From JASGDN01 sp049840815 (lineage in GTDB: Bacteria; Chloroflexota; Chloroflexia; Thermomicrobiales; UBA6265), in NCBI GenBank assembly GCA_049840815.1, contig JASGJI010000004.1, positions 124,001 to 188,000 of the forward strand: a stretch of DNA of 64,000 nt, in the 5' to 3' direction. Shown piece after piece: positions 48,003 through 56,391 of the stretch. The position numbers and the translations under genes were made by a program. Each line of letters opens with the position of its first letter. The first letter of the stretch is position 1. A model generated the notes under the pieces. The model was not told the DNA's origin. It saw only the letters and a program-made list of their open reading frames with translations, and did not search any database.

Positions 48003-49508
48003 ATGCCGTACACCGTCGGCCTCGATATCGGAACCAGCGGAGCCCGCGCCATCATCGTGGACGAGCGGGGAGGCGTGGTGGCCAGCGGGTCCGCCACCGT
48101 CCCGATCTCGCATCCCCGCCCACTCTGGAGCGAGCAGAACCCGCTCGACTGGTGGGACGGCGCGCAAGGGGCACTCCGCGAGGCCCTCGCCGCCGCTGGG
48201 CCTGCCATCACGTCGGAGATCGTCGGCATCGGGCTGACCGGGCAGATGCACGGGGCCGTCTTCCTCGACGGGGCCGACCAGCCGATCCGGCCGGCCATGC
48301 TCTGGAACGACGGGCGCACCGCCGCACAATGCGCCGAGATCGAGCGCGTCGTCGGCTCGGAGCGCCTGCTGGCGATCGCGGGCAATCCGGCTCTGACCGG
48401 ATTCCAGGCCCCGAAGGTACTCTGGCTGCGCGACCACGAGCCAGATGCCTACGCCCGCCTCCGGCGTCTGCTGCTGCCGAAGGACTACATCCGTCTCCGC
48501 CTCACCGGCGACGCCGCGACCGATGCCTCCGACGCCAGCGGCACGCTCCTGCTCGACCTCGCCACCCGCGACTGGTCGCCGGAGATCGTCGACGCGCTCG
48601 GGTTCTCGATGGAGTGGCTCCCCACCGTCCACGAAGGCCCGGATGTCACCGGGACACTGCTCCCGGAGGTCGCGGCCGCGCTCGGCCTCCCCGCCGGGTT
48701 GCCCGTCGTGGCCGGGGGTGGCGATAACGCCGCGGCGGCAGTCGGGACCGGCATCGTGCGCGAGGGCTTCGTCAGCGCCTCGGTCGGCACCAGCGGCGTG
48801 ATTTTCGCCCATAGTGATGCTTTCCGCCCCGATCCGAGCGGACGGCTCCACGCCTTCTGCCACGCGGTGCCGGGCAAGTACCACCTGATGGGCGTCACGC
48901 TCTCGGCGGGAGGGTCGTTCCAGTGGTGGCGCGACCTGCTGGGCGATGGCGCGGACTTCGGGGCGCTGGCCGATGCCGCGTCCGCCGTCCCGGCGGGGGC
49001 AGAGGGCTTGCTCTTCCTGCCGTATCTCTCCGGCGAGCGCACGCCGCACCGCGATCCGCTGGCGCGGGGGACCTTCTTCGGGCTGACGACGCGCCACGCG
49101 CAAGCGCACCTCACCCGCGCGGTGATGGAGGGGGTGGTCTTCAGCCTCCGCGAGTCGATCGCGATCATGCAGGAGCTGGGCATCCGCATCGACCACGTCC
49201 GGGCGACGGGCGGCGGGGCGAAACATCCGCTCTGGATCGCCTTGCAGGCGGACATCTTCGGGTTGCCGGTCTACCGGACGCAGGCAGACGAGGGGCCGGC
49301 GCTCGGGGCGGCGTTGCTGGCGGGGGTTGGCGCGGGCGTCTTCGCGGATGTCGATGCCGCCAGCGCCTCGGTCGCGGTGGAGGAACCGGGACGCCTGCCC
49401 ACCCCCGCGCTGGCTGCGCGCTACGATGCGCTCTCCCCGCTCTACCGCGACCTGTACACGCGGTCGGCGGACGTGATGCACGGTCTGGCACACTTCGCCG
49501 AGGGGTAA
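48003..49508 (+). CDS. xylB: Xylulokinase (FGGY family)
   Basis: This 501-residue kinase phosphorylates D-xylulose to xylulose-5-phosphate with ATP. It has the N-terminal phosphate-1 motif VGLDIGTSGARAII (about 5-18), IGLTGQMHGAVFLD (about 76-89) with the xylulokinase-type MHG, the catalytic Asp in DYIRLRLTGDAATDASDASGT (in parts DYIRLRLTG and TDASDASGT, about 160-180), and adenosine motif GGGAKHPLWIAL (about 402). The ATG has GGAGGG nine bases upstream. It follows xylA by 149 bases containing a hairpin, and galM follows by 34 bases. Confidence 0.96.
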   Translation: MPYTVGLDIGTSGARAIIVDERGGVVASGSATVPISHPRPLWSEQNPLDWWDGAQGALREALAAAGPAITSEIVGIGLTGQMHGAVFLDGADQPIRPAMLWNDGRTAAQCAEIERVVGSERLLAIAGNPALTGFQAPKVLWLRDHEPDAYARLRRLLLPKDYIRLRLTGDAATDASDASGTLLLDLATRDWSPEIVDALGFSMEWLPTVHEGPDVTGTLLPEVAAALGLPAGLPVVAGGGDNAAAAVGTGIVREGFVSASVGTSGVIFAHSDAFRPDPSGRLHAFCHAVPGKYHLMGVTLSAGGSFQWWRDLLGDGADFGALADAASAVPAGAEGLLFLPYLSGERTPHRDPLARGTFFGLTTRHAQAHLTRAVMEGVVFSLRESIAIMQELGIRIDHVRATGGGAKHPLWIALQADIFGLPVYRTQADEGPALGAALLAGVGAGVFADVDAASASVAVEEPGRLPTPALAARYDALSPLYRDLYTRSADVMHGLAHFAEG

Positions 49509-49542
49509 GGCCCCTCATTCGCCTCAAGGAGTACCCTCACCT

Positions 49543-50583
49543 GTGGAATGGGAACATCACACCCTCGCCAACGATGCCGGGATGGTCGTCACGATCCTCG
49601 CGTACGGCGCGATCGTCCAATCGCTGACCGTGCCGGACCGCGATGGCAATCCGGCCAACGTCGTCCTCGGGTTCGGTCCCGACCGGTTCGACGACTACCG
49701 CACGAAGAGTCCCTATTTCGGCGCGATCGTCGGACGGTACGCCAACCGGATCGCGAACGGGCGCTTCACGCTCGATGGCACCACCTATGACGTCCCGACG
49801 AACGACGGCCCGAACAGCCTCCACGGCGGCACGATCGGATTTGACAAGCAGGTCTATACGCCCCGCGCGTTCATGACCGACGAGGGGCCGTCGCTGGAGC
49901 TCTCCCGCGTCAGCCCGGATGGCGAGGAAGGCTATCCCGGCGCGCTGGACCTCCGTATCACCTACACGCTGACGCAGGCGAACACCCTGCGCATCACCTA
50001 CCACGCGACGACCGATGCGCCGACGGTCGTCAACCTCTCGAATCACTCCTACTTCAACCTGGCGGGAGAGGGGAGCGGCTCGATCGTCGATCACGTCCTG
50101 CGCCTGAACGCCTCGCGGTTCACGCCGGTCGGCCCGACGCTGATCCCGACGGGCGAGTTCGCTCCGGTCGCCGGAACGCCATTCGACTTCACGACGGCCA
50201 AGCCGATCGGCCGCGACCTCCGTGACGGATCGCACCCCCAGATCGTGATCGGGCGCGGCTACGACCACAACTTTGTGATCGACCGTCCCGATGGCGCTGC
50301 ATCGGGCACGCTGGCGCTGGTCGCACGGGTGGAGGAGCCGGTGTCCGGGCGCGTGCTGGAGGTGCACTCCACCGAGCCGGGCGTGCAGTTCTACACGGGG
50401 AATTTCATCGACGGGACGTTCGCGGGGGCGAGTGGGCGCGTCTACCGGCAGACGGACGCCTTCGCGCTGGAGACGCAGCATTTCCCGGACTCGCCGAACC
50501 AGCCGGACTTCCCATCCACGGTGCTGCGGCCGGGTGAGGTCTTCGAATCCGTCACCGAATGGCGCTTCTCGACTGCGGGCTGA
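49543..50583 (+). CDS. galM: Aldose 1-epimerase (mutarotase)
   Basis: This 346-residue mutarotase interconverts alpha and beta sugar anomers, feeding the xylose isomerase. The family motifs are GRYANRIANGRF (about 66-77), SLHGGTIGFD with the first catalytic His (about 91), NLSNHSYFNLAG with the second His (about 166), and the late Glu in VYRQTDAFALETQHFPDS (about 300-315). The GTG start has AAGGAG twelve bases upstream. It completes the xylose operon and ends nine bases from the convergent unknown gene. Confidence 0.94.
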   Translation: MEWEHHTLANDAGMVVTILAYGAIVQSLTVPDRDGNPANVVLGFGPDRFDDYRTKSPYFGAIVGRYANRIANGRFTLDGTTYDVPTNDGPNSLHGGTIGFDKQVYTPRAFMTDEGPSLELSRVSPDGEEGYPGALDLRITYTLTQANTLRITYHATTDAPTVVNLSNHSYFNLAGEGSGSIVDHVLRLNASRFTPVGPTLIPTGEFAPVAGTPFDFTTAKPIGRDLRDGSHPQIVIGRGYDHNFVIDRPDGAASGTLALVARVEEPVSGRVLEVHSTEPGVQFYTGNFIDGTFAGASGRVYRQTDAFALETQHFPDSPNQPDFPSTVLRPGEVFESVTEWRFSTAG

Positions 50584-50591
50584 GCAGAAGA

Positions 50592-51044
50592 TCAGGCAGC
50601 GCGGCCAGCTGGGCGTTGCCAGACAGCCATACGCTCGCGATCGGAAGGCGACAGGATCACATCCACATCGCCAAGATCCCGTTCGAGCAGATCGCCATCC
50701 GGCAGGACGAGTCGCATCGTGTCCTGGTCGTCCTCATCCAGCGATGCCATAAAAGGCACGCGAAGCGCGCGGGCAATGAGCGCGAGACGTTCGGCGTCCG
50801 AACGCGCCAAGATCCGGACGTCCGAGGGCACGACGATCGTCAGTTCGACCGGGAACTCCGTCTCTGGCTCCCTGGCTCGGTAATCATCCCGACGCGCAAG
50901 GATGACCGAGCCGGAAAGCGAGGTCCGGGCTGGCGCATCCTCGACGACGACCGCCCCGGCCGGCACGCCGAATGCCTGGGCAATCGCCTGAGCGATCGTC
51001 GCGTCATCGGTATCATGCAGGATGTAGAGGGTGTTCCAGATCAT
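50592..51044 (-). CDS. Hypothetical protein, second gene of an overlapping pair
   Basis: This 150-residue soluble, acidic protein has no family I recognise. The sequence alternates strand-like (YILHDTDDATI, VELTIVVPSDVRIL) and helical segments, ending with DLLERDLGDVDVILSPSDRERMAVW. Its ATG overlaps the stop of the 102-residue gene upstream by four bases (ATGA, 51041-51044), so the two are translated together. Size and coupling are those of toxin-antitoxin or immunity pairs, but no motif supports that specifically. Confidence 0.55.
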   Translation of the reverse strand: MIWNTLYILHDTDDATIAQAIAQAFGVPAGAVVVEDAPARTSLSGSVILARRDDYRAREPETEFPVELTIVVPSDVRILARSDAERLALIARALRVPFMASLDEDDQDTMRLVLPDGDLLERDLGDVDVILSPSDRERMAVWQRPAGRAA

Positions 51045-51349
51045 CGCGTCATCTCCCGATCCCGGAGAAGCCAGATTCGTTCTGCCAATTGTACCTGGCT
51101 CTCCAACGTCCCTTCACGATCCAGCCTGAACCTCGCCGCCTCCGTGAGGCCGCCGTGTGTCTTCATGACCATGAGCGCGTTGTGCGTCCCTCGGTCGAGC
51201 GGGCCGATGAGTCCCGGACCACTGGCGGGGTAGAACGTGCCTCCGTCCTTCTGGACGTAGGTTCGCCCATTGATGGTGAACTGGTTGCCCCACTTGACCG
51301 CCTCACCGCGATTGATGGCTGCGATCTCCTCCCGAACGGTGGACATCAT
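51041..51349 (-). CDS. Hypothetical protein, first gene of an overlapping pair
   Basis: This 102-residue protein starts MMSTVREEIAAINRGEAVKWGNQFT and contains a hairpin-like stretch INGRTYVQKDGGTFYPASGPG, followed by a helical C-terminus (TLESQVQLAERIWLLRD). No known family. The first ATG lies in a pair of ATGs (51344-51349), with no clear ribosome site. It is coupled to the 150-residue gene by an ATGA overlap. The region is isolated from the xylose operon, with which it converges. Confidence 0.5.
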   Translation of the reverse strand: MMSTVREEIAAINRGEAVKWGNQFTINGRTYVQKDGGTFYPASGPGLIGPLDRGTHNALMVMKTHGGLTEAARFRLDREGTLESQVQLAERIWLLRDREMTR

Positions 51350-51596
51350 GCTTGGAGGGACAAGCGTGGTGTTGCCTTTGGAGGGGCCGCGCAGGGCAAC
51401 GAGTGAGTGCCGCGGAGAGCGGCTGTTTCGGCATGTTCCTCGACCGGCCTTCCCTTACCTCGTCCGTCACGATTCCTCCCCTGCAGGCGGATCGTAGCAT
51501 GGGGCACCAGACACGACGGCCGTTTCGCGAAATCGGGGCGCCGGGTACAATCGTCTCCCTGAACACCATCATCCCACCGCCCCGGAAGGAGCTCCC

Positions 51597-52493
51597 GTGT
51601 CCGACCAGTCACCCCGCACCAGGCCCCTTGTCATTGACAGCCACCATCACCTCTGGGACACGGCCTCCGACCACGACTACACCTGGCTGCGCGGCCTCGA
51701 TGCCATCGACCGGCCCTTTCTCACGCCGGATCTCCAGCAGGTTCTCGCGGAATCGGGGGTCGATGCCGCTGTGCTGGTGCAGACGATCCACTCGCTCGAC
51801 GAGACGCGCGACTTCCTCCGCTTCGCCGCCGGGACGCCGGAGATCGCGGGCGTCGTTGGCTGGGTCGATCTCGCCAGCCCGCAGGTCGCATCGCAGATCG
51901 CCGACCTCAAGGCCGGGCCGCACGGGGAGTATCTGGTTGGCATCCGCCACCTCGTCCATAACGAAGGCGAGCCGGACTGGTTGCTGCAGGACTCCGTGCA
52001 GCAGGGGTTGCAAGCGCTGGCGGATGCCGGCCTCACCTACGACCTGCTGCTGCGCCCGCGTGAGATGGAAAGCGCCATCACGGTGGCCCGCGATTTCCCG
52101 CACCTGAAGATGGTGATCGACCACATCGCGAAACCGCCCATCGCGAGCGGCGAGCTGGAGCCCTGGGCCAGCCTGATGCGCGAGTTCGCACCGCTGGAAC
52201 ACGTCGCCTGCAAGCTCTCCGGCATGGTGACGGAGGCCAACCACGCCGCCTGGACACCGGAGGACCTGAAGCCCTATATCGCGACTGCCTGGGAGATCTT
52301 CGGGCCGGATCGCCTGATGTACGGCTCCGACTGGCCGGTCTGCCTGCTCGCCGCCGAGTACCGCGACGTGATCGGCGCATTGCGGACCGTGCTGGATGAC
52401 CTCGGGGTGCTGAACGACGCGAGTGAGGCATCCGTCTTCGCGGGAACCGCCGCCCGGTGGTATGGCCTGAGCCTCGACGACGACCTCGTGTAG
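51597..52493 (+). CDS. Amidohydrolase 2 family lactonase (L-fucono/rhamnono-lactonase type)
   Basis: This 298-residue TIM-barrel metal hydrolase has the N-terminal metal motif VIDSHHHLWD (about 12-21), the WLRG/DAIDRPFLTPDL region, VQTIHSLDETRDFLRFA, VIDHIAKPPIASG (His about 180) and the late Asp in MYGSDWPVCLLA (about 245). It resembles the L-fuconolactone and rhamnonolactone hydrolases of sugar acid catabolism. The GTG start has AAGGAG seven bases upstream. It lies just past the xylose operon but on a separate transcript. Confidence 0.87.
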   Translation: MSDQSPRTRPLVIDSHHHLWDTASDHDYTWLRGLDAIDRPFLTPDLQQVLAESGVDAAVLVQTIHSLDETRDFLRFAAGTPEIAGVVGWVDLASPQVASQIADLKAGPHGEYLVGIRHLVHNEGEPDWLLQDSVQQGLQALADAGLTYDLLLRPREMESAITVARDFPHLKMVIDHIAKPPIASGELEPWASLMREFAPLEHVACKLSGMVTEANHAAWTPEDLKPYIATAWEIFGPDRLMYGSDWPVCLLAAEYRDVIGALRTVLDDLGVLNDASEASVFAGTAARWYGLSLDDDLV

Positions 52494-52636
52494 CCATCGG
52501 GCATCCTGAATGCCCCGGCCGGGCGATAGGCGCGCGCCGTTCCCGGAGAGCCTCATCGCGGGGAACGTGATGCCGTGGGGACATGGTGCTTCGCGCACGA
52601 CCGCGATCCGCAGGATGTTTCCGGTGGCTTGTGCCG

Positions 52637-52670
52637 GACCGATACGGTCATTATAATGACCGTATCGGTC
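52637..52670. promoter_or_regulatory. Perfect 34-base palindromic operator containing a consensus -10
   Basis: The sequence is a perfect palindrome. It is made of two 13-base sub-palindromes, GACCG-ATA-CGGTC (52637-52649) and GACCG-TAT-CGGTC (52658-52670), separated by ATTATAAT. TATAAT at 52652-52657 is a perfect -10; a weak -35 TTGTGC (52629-52634) is 17 bases upstream. The operators are 21 bases apart, two helical turns. It drives the XRE-cupin/B3-B4/LysE genes, so autoregulation is likely. Confidence 0.75.
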
Positions 52671-52696
52671 TTCGTGATGACCGGAAGGAGGCCCCA

Positions 52697-53257
52697 CTGG
52701 ATCGCGTCGCATCCCACCTCGCCCAAACCGTCCGCACGCAGCGCGCGCAGCGCCGCTGGAGCATTGACGATCTCGTCGCGGCGTCCGGAGTGAGCAAAGG
52801 CGCGATCGTCGCCATCGAGAACGGCACGACCAACCCGAACCTCGGCACCATCGTCCGCCTTGCCGACGCCCTGGGCCTGAGCGTGACGGACCTGCTCGAG
52901 CCGGATCGCCCCGATCTGATGACGGTCGTTCCCCATGCCGGCCGCGATCCGCTATGGCAGGGACGGAACGGCAGCGCCGCGACCCTGATCCTCACCGTTC
53001 CCGGGAGGGCTCCTGTTGAGGTCTGGCGCTGGACCCTTGCCCCCGACGAGCGCTATCAAAGCCACCCCCATCCCGCCGGCACGAGGGAGACGGTCACCAT
53101 TCTGACCGGGGAGCTGGCGCTGGAGGTGGGTGAAACCTGGACGATCGTGCCGACCGACGCCACCGCGACCTTCGCCGCCGATCGGGCGCATGCCTACATC
53201 GCAGGCAACGATGGCTGCACCTACCTGATGACCGTCCATCTGCCGCACACTCCCTGA
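52697..53257 (+). CDS. XRE-type regulator with cupin domain, CTG start
   Basis: This protein of about 186 residues has an N-terminal lambda-repressor-like HTH (about 5-60: RWSIDDLVAASGVSKGAIVAIENGTTNPNLGTIVRLADAL, here in parts SIDDLVAASGVSKG and IENGTTNPNLGTI) and a C-terminal cupin barrel (about 100-185, PHPAGTRETVTILTGEL). Such regulators control amino-acid or polyamine export genes. The transcript begins near 52664 just after the palindromic promoter, and no ATG, GTG or TTG start lies in frame between there and the HTH. A CTG at 52697-52699, with AAGGAGG five bases upstream, is the only codon with a ribosome site. An out-of-frame ATG at 52677 gives a short frame. Confidence 0.8.
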   Translation: MDRVASHLAQTVRTQRAQRRWSIDDLVAASGVSKGAIVAIENGTTNPNLGTIVRLADALGLSVTDLLEPDRPDLMTVVPHAGRDPLWQGRNGSAATLILTVPGRAPVEVWRWTLAPDERYQSHPHPAGTRETVTILTGELALEVGETWTIVPTDATATFAADRAHAYIAGNDGCTYLMTVHLPHTP

Positions 53258-53284
53258 CCTGCCGAATTCGCGAAACGAGCCACC

Positions 53285-54007
53285 ATGACCACCCCCACGT
53301 CTGCTCTCCAGGTCGCCATCGAAACCGTCTCTGTCGATCCCTCCATCTTCGCGCGGTGGCCGGATTACCGGGTGCTGACGATCCTCGCCAGCGGACTCGA
53401 CCTCACGTCGAGCACGGCCCGCAGCATCGCCGAGGAACGCCTCAGTGCTGCCGAGGAAGCCGTCCGCACGCGAGGCATCGCCGATTGGACGACCGAACCG
53501 CACGTCGCGGCATGGATGGAGGCGTACAAGGGGTTTGGCGCGAAGCCGAAGCGGACGATGCCGAGCGTGCTCGCCCTGCTGAAACGGGTCGAAGGAGGGC
53601 TGCCGCGCATCGATCCGGCGACGGATGCCTACAACGCCATCTCCATCGCTCACGCGCTGCCGATCGGCGGCGAGGACTTCCTCGCCTACGCCGGCGCACC
53701 ACGCCTGACGATCGCGACGAGCGATGAGGCATTCGATACCACGGACAGCGGCGAGCCGGTGATCGACCATCCCGCTCCGGGAGAAGTGGTCTGGCGTGAC
53801 GATACGCATGTCACCTGTCGGCGCTGGAACTGGCGTCAGGGAATTCGCACGCGGATCGTGCCGGAGACGACCACGGCGCTCTTCCTGCTGGAGGCATTGG
53901 GCGCGATGCCGGATGCCGATCTGGACAGCGCCGGGGAGGAGCTGATCGCCAGCCTGCGCGCGATGTTCCCGGGCGTCGAGATCGCCACGCGGACGATCCG
54001 GGCCTGA
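53285..54007 (+). CDS. B3/B4 tRNA-binding domain protein
   Basis: This 240-residue protein consists of the B3/B4 domain otherwise found in phenylalanyl-tRNA synthetase beta chains, where it edits mischarged tRNA. The conserved stretch is in YNAISIAHALPIGGEDF (about 118-134), with GEVVWRDDTHVTCRRWNWRQG (in parts GEVVWRDD and RRWNWRQG, about 160-180) in the core. It is a free-standing form, which often sits beside regulators and amino-acid exporters. Substrate binding of a free amino acid or tRNA is likely. The ATG has a weak ribosome site 28 bases after the regulator stop; LysE follows 22 bases later. Confidence 0.82.
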   Translation: MTTPTSALQVAIETVSVDPSIFARWPDYRVLTILASGLDLTSSTARSIAEERLSAAEEAVRTRGIADWTTEPHVAAWMEAYKGFGAKPKRTMPSVLALLKRVEGGLPRIDPATDAYNAISIAHALPIGGEDFLAYAGAPRLTIATSDEAFDTTDSGEPVIDHPAPGEVVWRDDTHVTCRRWNWRQGIRTRIVPETTTALFLLEALGAMPDADLDSAGEELIASLRAMFPGVEIATRTIRA

Positions 54008-54029
54008 TGCCGGGTCGGAGGGCCGAATC

Positions 54030-54647
54030 ATGGTGGACCCCATTGTCCTGGCGACCTTCGCCGTCGCCCTCCTGCTGAATGCAGGATCGCCCGGCCCGAG
54101 TGTGGCGGCGTTGGTCTCCCGCGTCATCACGAATGGCTGGCGCGATGTGCTGCCGTTCGTCGCCGCGATGTGGATCGGCGAGGTCGGCTGGTTGACGGTC
54201 TCGATGGCCGGCCTGACGACCCTGGCGGAGACCTTCCACACCGGATTCGTGATCCTGAAGTGGCTGGGCGTCGGCTATCTCGCCTGGCTGGCGTTCAAGA
54301 TGTGGCGGGCTCTGGTCGTTGCACAGGCCGATAGCCTTCCCACCCGCCAACGTCCGCTCTCGATGTTCGCGGCGGGGATGGCGCTGACGATCGGCAATCC
54401 GAAGATCATGGTTTTCTACCTGGCGGTGCTGCCATCCCTGGTGACGCTCGGAACCTTCCACCTCTCGACGTGGGCACCGTTCGCGATCACCTGCTTCCTC
54501 GTCCTGATGGCGGTCGATTGCTCGTGGATCCTCTTCGCCAGCTACGCCCGGCGCCTGTTGCGGACACCCCGCGCGATGCGGCTGGCGAACCGGATCGGTG
54601 CCACGGCAATGGGTGGCGCGGCGGTCCTCATCGCGACCCGGCGGTAA
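54030..54647 (+). CDS. LysE-family amino acid exporter
   Basis: This 205-residue membrane protein has six helices, the N-terminal NAGSPGPSVAALVSRVITNGW motif (in parts NAGSPGPSVAAL and RVITNGW, about 17-40) that marks LysE/RhtB exporters, GVGYLAWLAFKMWRAL in helix 3 and GNPKIMVFYLAVLP (about 122-135). It should export amino acids or analogues. It is the last gene of the regulator/B3-B4/LysE set, ending at the strong terminator 54675-54714. The ATG has GGAGGG eight bases upstream. Confidence 0.9.
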   Translation: MVDPIVLATFAVALLLNAGSPGPSVAALVSRVITNGWRDVLPFVAAMWIGEVGWLTVSMAGLTTLAETFHTGFVILKWLGVGYLAWLAFKMWRALVVAQADSLPTRQRPLSMFAAGMALTIGNPKIMVFYLAVLPSLVTLGTFHLSTWAPFAITCFLVLMAVDCSWILFASYARRLLRTPRAMRLANRIGATAMGGAAVLIATRR

Positions 54648-54674
54648 CTGAACCAGCGCATACGCCGGGCACGG

Positions 54675-54714
54675 CACGAGGGGCGGACATCGGTTCAGAT
54701 GTCCGCCCCTCGTG
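54675..54714. terminator. Bidirectional rho-independent type terminator
   Basis: A perfect 17-base stem (left arm 54675-54691 starting CACGAGGGGCGG, right arm 54698-54714) with the loop GGTTCA lies between the convergent LysE and secreted-protein genes, followed by TTGCAT. Confidence 0.85.
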
Positions 54715-54735
54715 TTGCATCACGAAATCGTCCGC

Positions 54736-56043
54736 TCAGCTCCCGAACTCGGCCGGCAACGCGATGGGAGCGCATTGCTCGGTTGGTGTTGCCAGGCACG
54801 TCGTCTGCGCCGCGATCAGGGCGTCGATCCCGGCCTCTGGCACGCCCCCGATGCGATCGGCCGCGATGCCGATTACGGTGTTCCCGACCGGGACCCAGAC
54901 CTGCGTCCCCTCCGTCATCGTGCCATCCCCCAGATCGTAGCGGATGTCGAGCGCCGACCCGCCTGCGGGCGCATCCGAACGCGCCGTCATCGATTCGTCA
55001 CCTTGTCCGAAGAGGGCGATGTACCCGTCGGCGGCCCCCTTGGCAAAGGTCGCGGCATCTTCCGGCGTGACGAAGGTGTAGACCGCCGCGCTCACCGTCA
55101 GGCTTCGGTTGTAGTCGGTCTCGCCATCGGGGAGCAGATTGACCGTCGTCGCGTAGACGGATTCCACCTTGGAGGTGACCAGGCTCTCCTGCCGCGCCTT
55201 CCACGATTCCGGCGTGTCGTTCCACTCGACCGGCGCCACGCCATCGAGGAGCGCGTAGCCCTCGTTCGCCGTCCCCGAAGCGTATCCTGCGCGGCCTTCG
55301 ACCCGCAGGGTGGTGAAGAACGGTCCCGATTGTTCGGCGGCGAGGACGCGCTCGACCCGCGTCTGCATCTCCTTCGCCAGCGCAATGGCCATGTCGGCAT
55401 CCGGCTCCGTGCCGTCGTAGGTAAAGAGCGAGACGCCCGCCGTCAGGTTTCCGATCCGGAAGGAGTAGTCGACGATGGCATACGACTCGCCCCGCGCGGG
55501 ATCGTCAACCGTGGTTCGCGTGAGACGGGCATCATCCCCGATCACCGGAGGATCGGGCACCGGCGTGGCATGGGGATCGAGCGAGCCATCGAACAGGATC
55601 GACAGCCCCTTCGCCGCGCCCTCGGCATCCGCGAAGAGCTCGACATGACTCCATCCCGCCGCGATGTAGGCGTTGTCGGACGTGAACTGGCCCCCGTACT
55701 GGCTGTATTGCACGATCAGCCCGGAATCCTCAAGTTGCGCGCGGAGCGCATCGGACGGCATCAGCGATTGCTGCGCCACGATGCCCCCCACATCGAGCAG
55801 GAAGCCCCCGACATTCACGAACGCCGGATCCATCTCCTGCGCGAACAACGTCATCGCCGCCAGATCGAGCGGAACCCCGCCGGGAATGGTCAGCGCCGTG
55901 GACGCCGGCACGGGCGATGCGGCCGGGGTCGCGGCGGGCGTGGCCCCTTGAGCCGCTGTCAGGGCCGGCCCACCGATCATGGCCACGATCGCCATCAGGG
56001 ACAGCAGCACTCGCCGAGAAATCCGAATCCGATGACTCCCCAT
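54736..56043 (-). CDS. Secreted protein of unknown function
   Basis: This 435-residue protein begins with a signal peptide (RISRRVLLSLMAIVAMIGG, cleavage near LTAAQG; it has an RR but a Tat route is uncertain) and a low-complexity linker ATPAATPAASPVPAS. Two similar halves of about 190 residues follow (one starting LDLAAMTLFAQEMDP, the other GTANEGYALLDG). Each has a FTYDG/VYTF-type strand followed by an Ala-rich helix and a DYSFRIGN/DIRYDLGD-type strand, suggesting a duplication. I recognise no family. The ATG at 56041-56043 has AAGGAG ten bases upstream. It is convergent with LysE. Confidence 0.65.
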   Translation of the reverse strand: MGSHRIRISRRVLLSLMAIVAMIGGPALTAAQGATPAATPAASPVPASTALTIPGGVPLDLAAMTLFAQEMDPAFVNVGGFLLDVGGIVAQQSLMPSDALRAQLEDSGLIVQYSQYGGQFTSDNAYIAAGWSHVELFADAEGAAKGLSILFDGSLDPHATPVPDPPVIGDDARLTRTTVDDPARGESYAIVDYSFRIGNLTAGVSLFTYDGTEPDADMAIALAKEMQTRVERVLAAEQSGPFFTTLRVEGRAGYASGTANEGYALLDGVAPVEWNDTPESWKARQESLVTSKVESVYATTVNLLPDGETDYNRSLTVSAAVYTFVTPEDAATFAKGAADGYIALFGQGDESMTARSDAPAGGSALDIRYDLGDGTMTEGTQVWVPVGNTVIGIAADRIGGVPEAGIDALIAAQTTCLATPTEQCAPIALPAEFGS

Positions 56044-56312
56044 GACACGTCTTCTCCTTCGCACGACATGGCGACCGCCCCGGCATCGTGCCAGACAGCA
56101 CCCCCACGCTCTATCAGTTCTGGTCCCCGTTGTGATACAGGCTAACATGATGCGGCTGAAAAAGATAGTCCCTAACACAATCGGAGTGTCGTGCATGGCA
56201 TGTAATAGGGGTGAAGCCGGGTTGGTGCGGGACTTCGGTCGTTTGTCGTCACCATCGTTCCATGGAAGGACACCGGCTCGGAACGTGACCGACGCATCCC
56301 GTCATCAAGCCC

Positions 56313-56372
56313 GCACCCACACAAAAGCCGGGATTGCATCGCAAGGTGCAATCCCGGCTTTTGTGTGGGTGC
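56313..56372 (-). terminator. Strong hairpin terminator after the PNPOx-like gene
   Basis: A perfect 26-base stem (arms 56313-56338 and 56347-56372) with the 8-base loop TCGCAAGG sits 20 bases beyond the end of the minus-strand gene. The rest of 56044-56312 carries no gene. Confidence 0.85.
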
Positions 56373-56391
56373 AGGCCCGAAGCCGTCGAGG

